A stretch of DNA of 64,000 nt from Piscicola geometra. Lineage: Eukaryota; Annelida; Clitellata; Hirudinida; Piscicolidae. Below the pieces are notes generated by a model. It saw only the letters and a list, made by a program, of their open reading frames with translations. It did no database searches and was not told where the DNA came from. Each line of letters begins with the position of its first letter. Position 1 is the stretch's first letter. The stretch covers positions 1 through 64,000 of the forward strand of contig CALSEQ010000006.1 of NCBI GenBank assembly GCA_943735955.1, read 5' to 3'. Positions 62,001-64,000 of this stretch are shown piece after piece. A program made the position numbers and the translations under genes.

Positions 62001-64000
62001 ATATATTGCATATTAACATATATTGCATATTTACATTTATTGCATATTTACATATATTGCATATTTACATATATTGCATATTTACATATATTGCATATTT
62101 ACATATATTGCATATTTACATGTATTGCATATTTACATATATTGCATATTTACATATATTTCATATTTACATACATTTCATTTTTACATATATTGCATAT
62201 TTACATCTATTGCATATTTACATATATTGCATATTAACATATATTGCATATTTACATTTATTGCATATTTACATATATTGCATATTTACATATATTGCAT
62301 ATTTACATATATTGCGTTTTTACATATATTGCATATTTACATATATTGCATATTTACATATATTACATATTTACATATTTTGCATATTCACATATATTGC
62401 ATATTTACATATATTGCATATTTACATATATTGCGTATTTACATATATTTCGTATTTACATATATTGCATATTTACATATATTGCATATTTATATATATT
62501 TCATATTAACATATATTGCATATTTACATATATTACATATTTACATATATTTCATATTTACATACATTTCATATTTACATATATTGCATATTTACATATA
62601 TTGCATATTTACATATATTGCATATTTACATATATTGCATATTTACATATATTGCATATTTACATATATTGCGTATTTACATATATTGCATATTTACATA
62701 TATTGCGTATTTACATATATTGCATATTTACATATATTGCATATTTACATCTATTGCATATTTACATATATTGCATATTTAAATATATTGCATATTTACA
62801 TATATTGCATATTTACATATATTGCGTATTTACATATATTGCATATTTACATATATTGCATATTTACATATATTGCATATTTACATATACTGCATATTTA
62901 CATATTTTGCATATTCACATATATTGCATATTTACATATATTGCATATTTACATATATTACATATTTACATATTTTGCATATTCACATATATTGCATATT
63001 TACATATATTGCATATTTACATGTATTGCATATTTACATATATTGCATATTTACATATATTTCATATTTACATACATTTCATTTTTACATATATTGCATA
63101 TTTACATATATTGCATATTAACATATATTGCATATTTACATTTATTGCATATTTACATATATTGCATATTTACATATATTGCATATTTACATATATTGCG
63201 TTTTTACATATATTGCATATTAACATATATTGCATATTTACATATATTGCGTATTTACATATATTTCGTATTTACATATATTGCATATTTACATATATTG
63301 CATATTTATATATATTTCATATTAACATATATTGCATATTTACATATATTACATATTTACATATATTTCATATTTACATACATTTCATATTTACATATAT
63401 TGCATATTTACATATATTGCATATTAACATATATTGCATATTTACATTTATTGCATATTTACATATATTGCATATTTACATATATTGCATATTTACATAT
63501 ATTGCATATTTACATATATTGCATATTTACATGTATTGCATATTTACATATATTGCATATTTACATATATTTCATATTTACATACATTTCATTTTTACAT
63601 ATATTGCATATTTACATATATTGCATATTTACATATATTGCATATTAACATATATTGCATATTTACATTTATTGCATAGTTACATATATTGCATATTTAC
63701 ATATATTGCATATTTACATATATTGCGTTTTTACATATATTGCATATTAACATATATTGCATATTTACATATATTGCGTAATTACATATATTGCATACTT
63801 ACATATATTGCATATTTACATATATTGCATATTTACATATATTGCATATTTACATATATTGCATATTTACATATATTGCATATTTACATATATTGCATAT
63901 TTACATATATTGCGTATTTACATTTATTTCGTATTTACATATATTGCATATTTACATATATTGCATATTTATATATATTTCATATTAACATATATTGCAT

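Larger units (their letters stand above)
1921..64000 (+). repeat. 17-bp tandem satellite array (satellite 2)
   Basis: An uninterrupted head-to-tail array of TTGCATATTTACATATA, about 3,650 copies, running off the right edge. The consensus has 3 G/C in 17 bases. No inversion of the monomer was seen. On the strand given, the consensus contains no TAA, TAG or TGA in any phase, and 17 is not a multiple of 3. Translation in any frame therefore gives the 17-residue repeat HIYIYCIFTYIAYLHIL until a rare variant creates a stop or shifts the phase. The reverse strand has TAA in every copy (GTAAAT). This explains the many overlapping one-sided ORFs without any coding function. Variation is mostly single substitutions, rare 15-, 16- and 18-bp copies, and gain or loss of whole monomers. 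Confidence 0.98.
51470..64000 (+). repeat. Domain C of the 17-bp array
   Basis: Starts at the first CATATTAACATATATTG copy (51470). New common variants are ATTAACAT, GCGTATTTAC, GCGTTTTTAC, GCATACTTAC, TTATATATATTTCAT, ACATACATTTCAT, ATTTCGTATT and TTTACATATTTTGC. The A/B cassettes and the 18-bp monomer are absent. The GCGTTTTTAC marker falls at 51554, 52251, 52829, 53305, 53865, 54443, 54919, 55480, 56126, 56687, 57350, 58081, 58642, 59424, 60359, 61090, 61651, 62314, 63198 and 63725. All spacings are exact multiples of 17 except 53305-53865, which contains a 16-bp copy. Confidence 0.85.

Noticed and set aside
1921..64000. CRISPR array
   Set aside because: The repeats are contiguous with no unique spacers, and no cas gene or leader is present.
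1921..64000. CENP-B box, because the monomer is 17 bp like the box
   Set aside because: The box needs TTCG and CGGG elements. The monomer has only three G/C bases and neither element.
1..64000. Telomeric repeats
   Set aside because: No TTAGGG, TTTAGGG, TTAGG or similar G-rich runs occur on either strand.
1..64000. Promoters or TATA boxes
   Set aside because: TATATA and similar strings occur in every monomer by composition and carry no site-specific information here.
1921..64000. Functional hairpins formed by GCATAT and ATATTGC within a monomer
   Set aside because: The dyad is imperfect, with a one-base bulge, weak and present in every copy, so it gives no support for a specific structure.
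1..64000. tRNA, rRNA or other RNA genes
   Set aside because: No stretch departs from the two repeat units for long enough to hold one.

Overview
The window is satellite DNA from end to end. I find no gene, RNA gene, transposon or other unique-sequence feature that I can support. Two unrelated AT-rich tandem repeats lie head to tail. Bases 1 to about 1,920 hold a 21-bp minisatellite, an AAAAACTTT part followed by RAAAAGAATGTT. From about 1,921 to 64,000 the sequence is one uninterrupted array of a 17-bp monomer, TTGCATATTTACATATA, roughly 3,650 copies all in one orientation. Both arrays reach a window edge, so their full lengths are unknown.

Megabase-style short-monomer satellites with nested higher-order repeats (HORs) are typical of eukaryotic heterochromatin (centromeric, pericentromeric, subtelomeric or sex-chromosome blocks). 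I therefore infer a eukaryotic nuclear genome from a long-read assembly, but nothing here identifies the species. There is no telomere motif and no CENP-B box.

The 17-bp array divides into domains by which variant monomers it carries. Domain A (about 1.9-25.2 kb) carries a cassette starting GCCTTTTTAC and an 18-bp monomer. Domain B (25.2-46.7 kb) carries a related cassette with different linked substitutions and keeps the 18-bp monomer until about 41.0 kb. Domain D (46.7-51.47 kb) is nearly uniform. Domain C (51.47-64 kb) has a new set of variants (CATTAACAT, GCGTATTTAC, GCGTTTTTAC, ATTTCATATT) and lacks the A/B cassettes. Each domain contains its own segmental tandem duplications, with periods of 1,123, about 1,651, about 1,397, 1,344, about 4,797, 5,138-5,750, 3,895, 3,282, 918, 1,377, 1,479, 1,615 and 3,009 bp. 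Most are whole multiples of 17, plus one base for each 18-bp monomer enclosed.

The very long forward open reading frames (up to about 1,260 codons) are by-products of a repeat unit with no forward-strand stop codon and a length not divisible by three. They are not annotated as genes. The points of most interest are the sharp junction between two satellite families, the layered HOR history, the linked variant cassettes that act as lineage markers, the helically phased A-tracts of the 21-bp satellite, and the change of CpG content in domain C.
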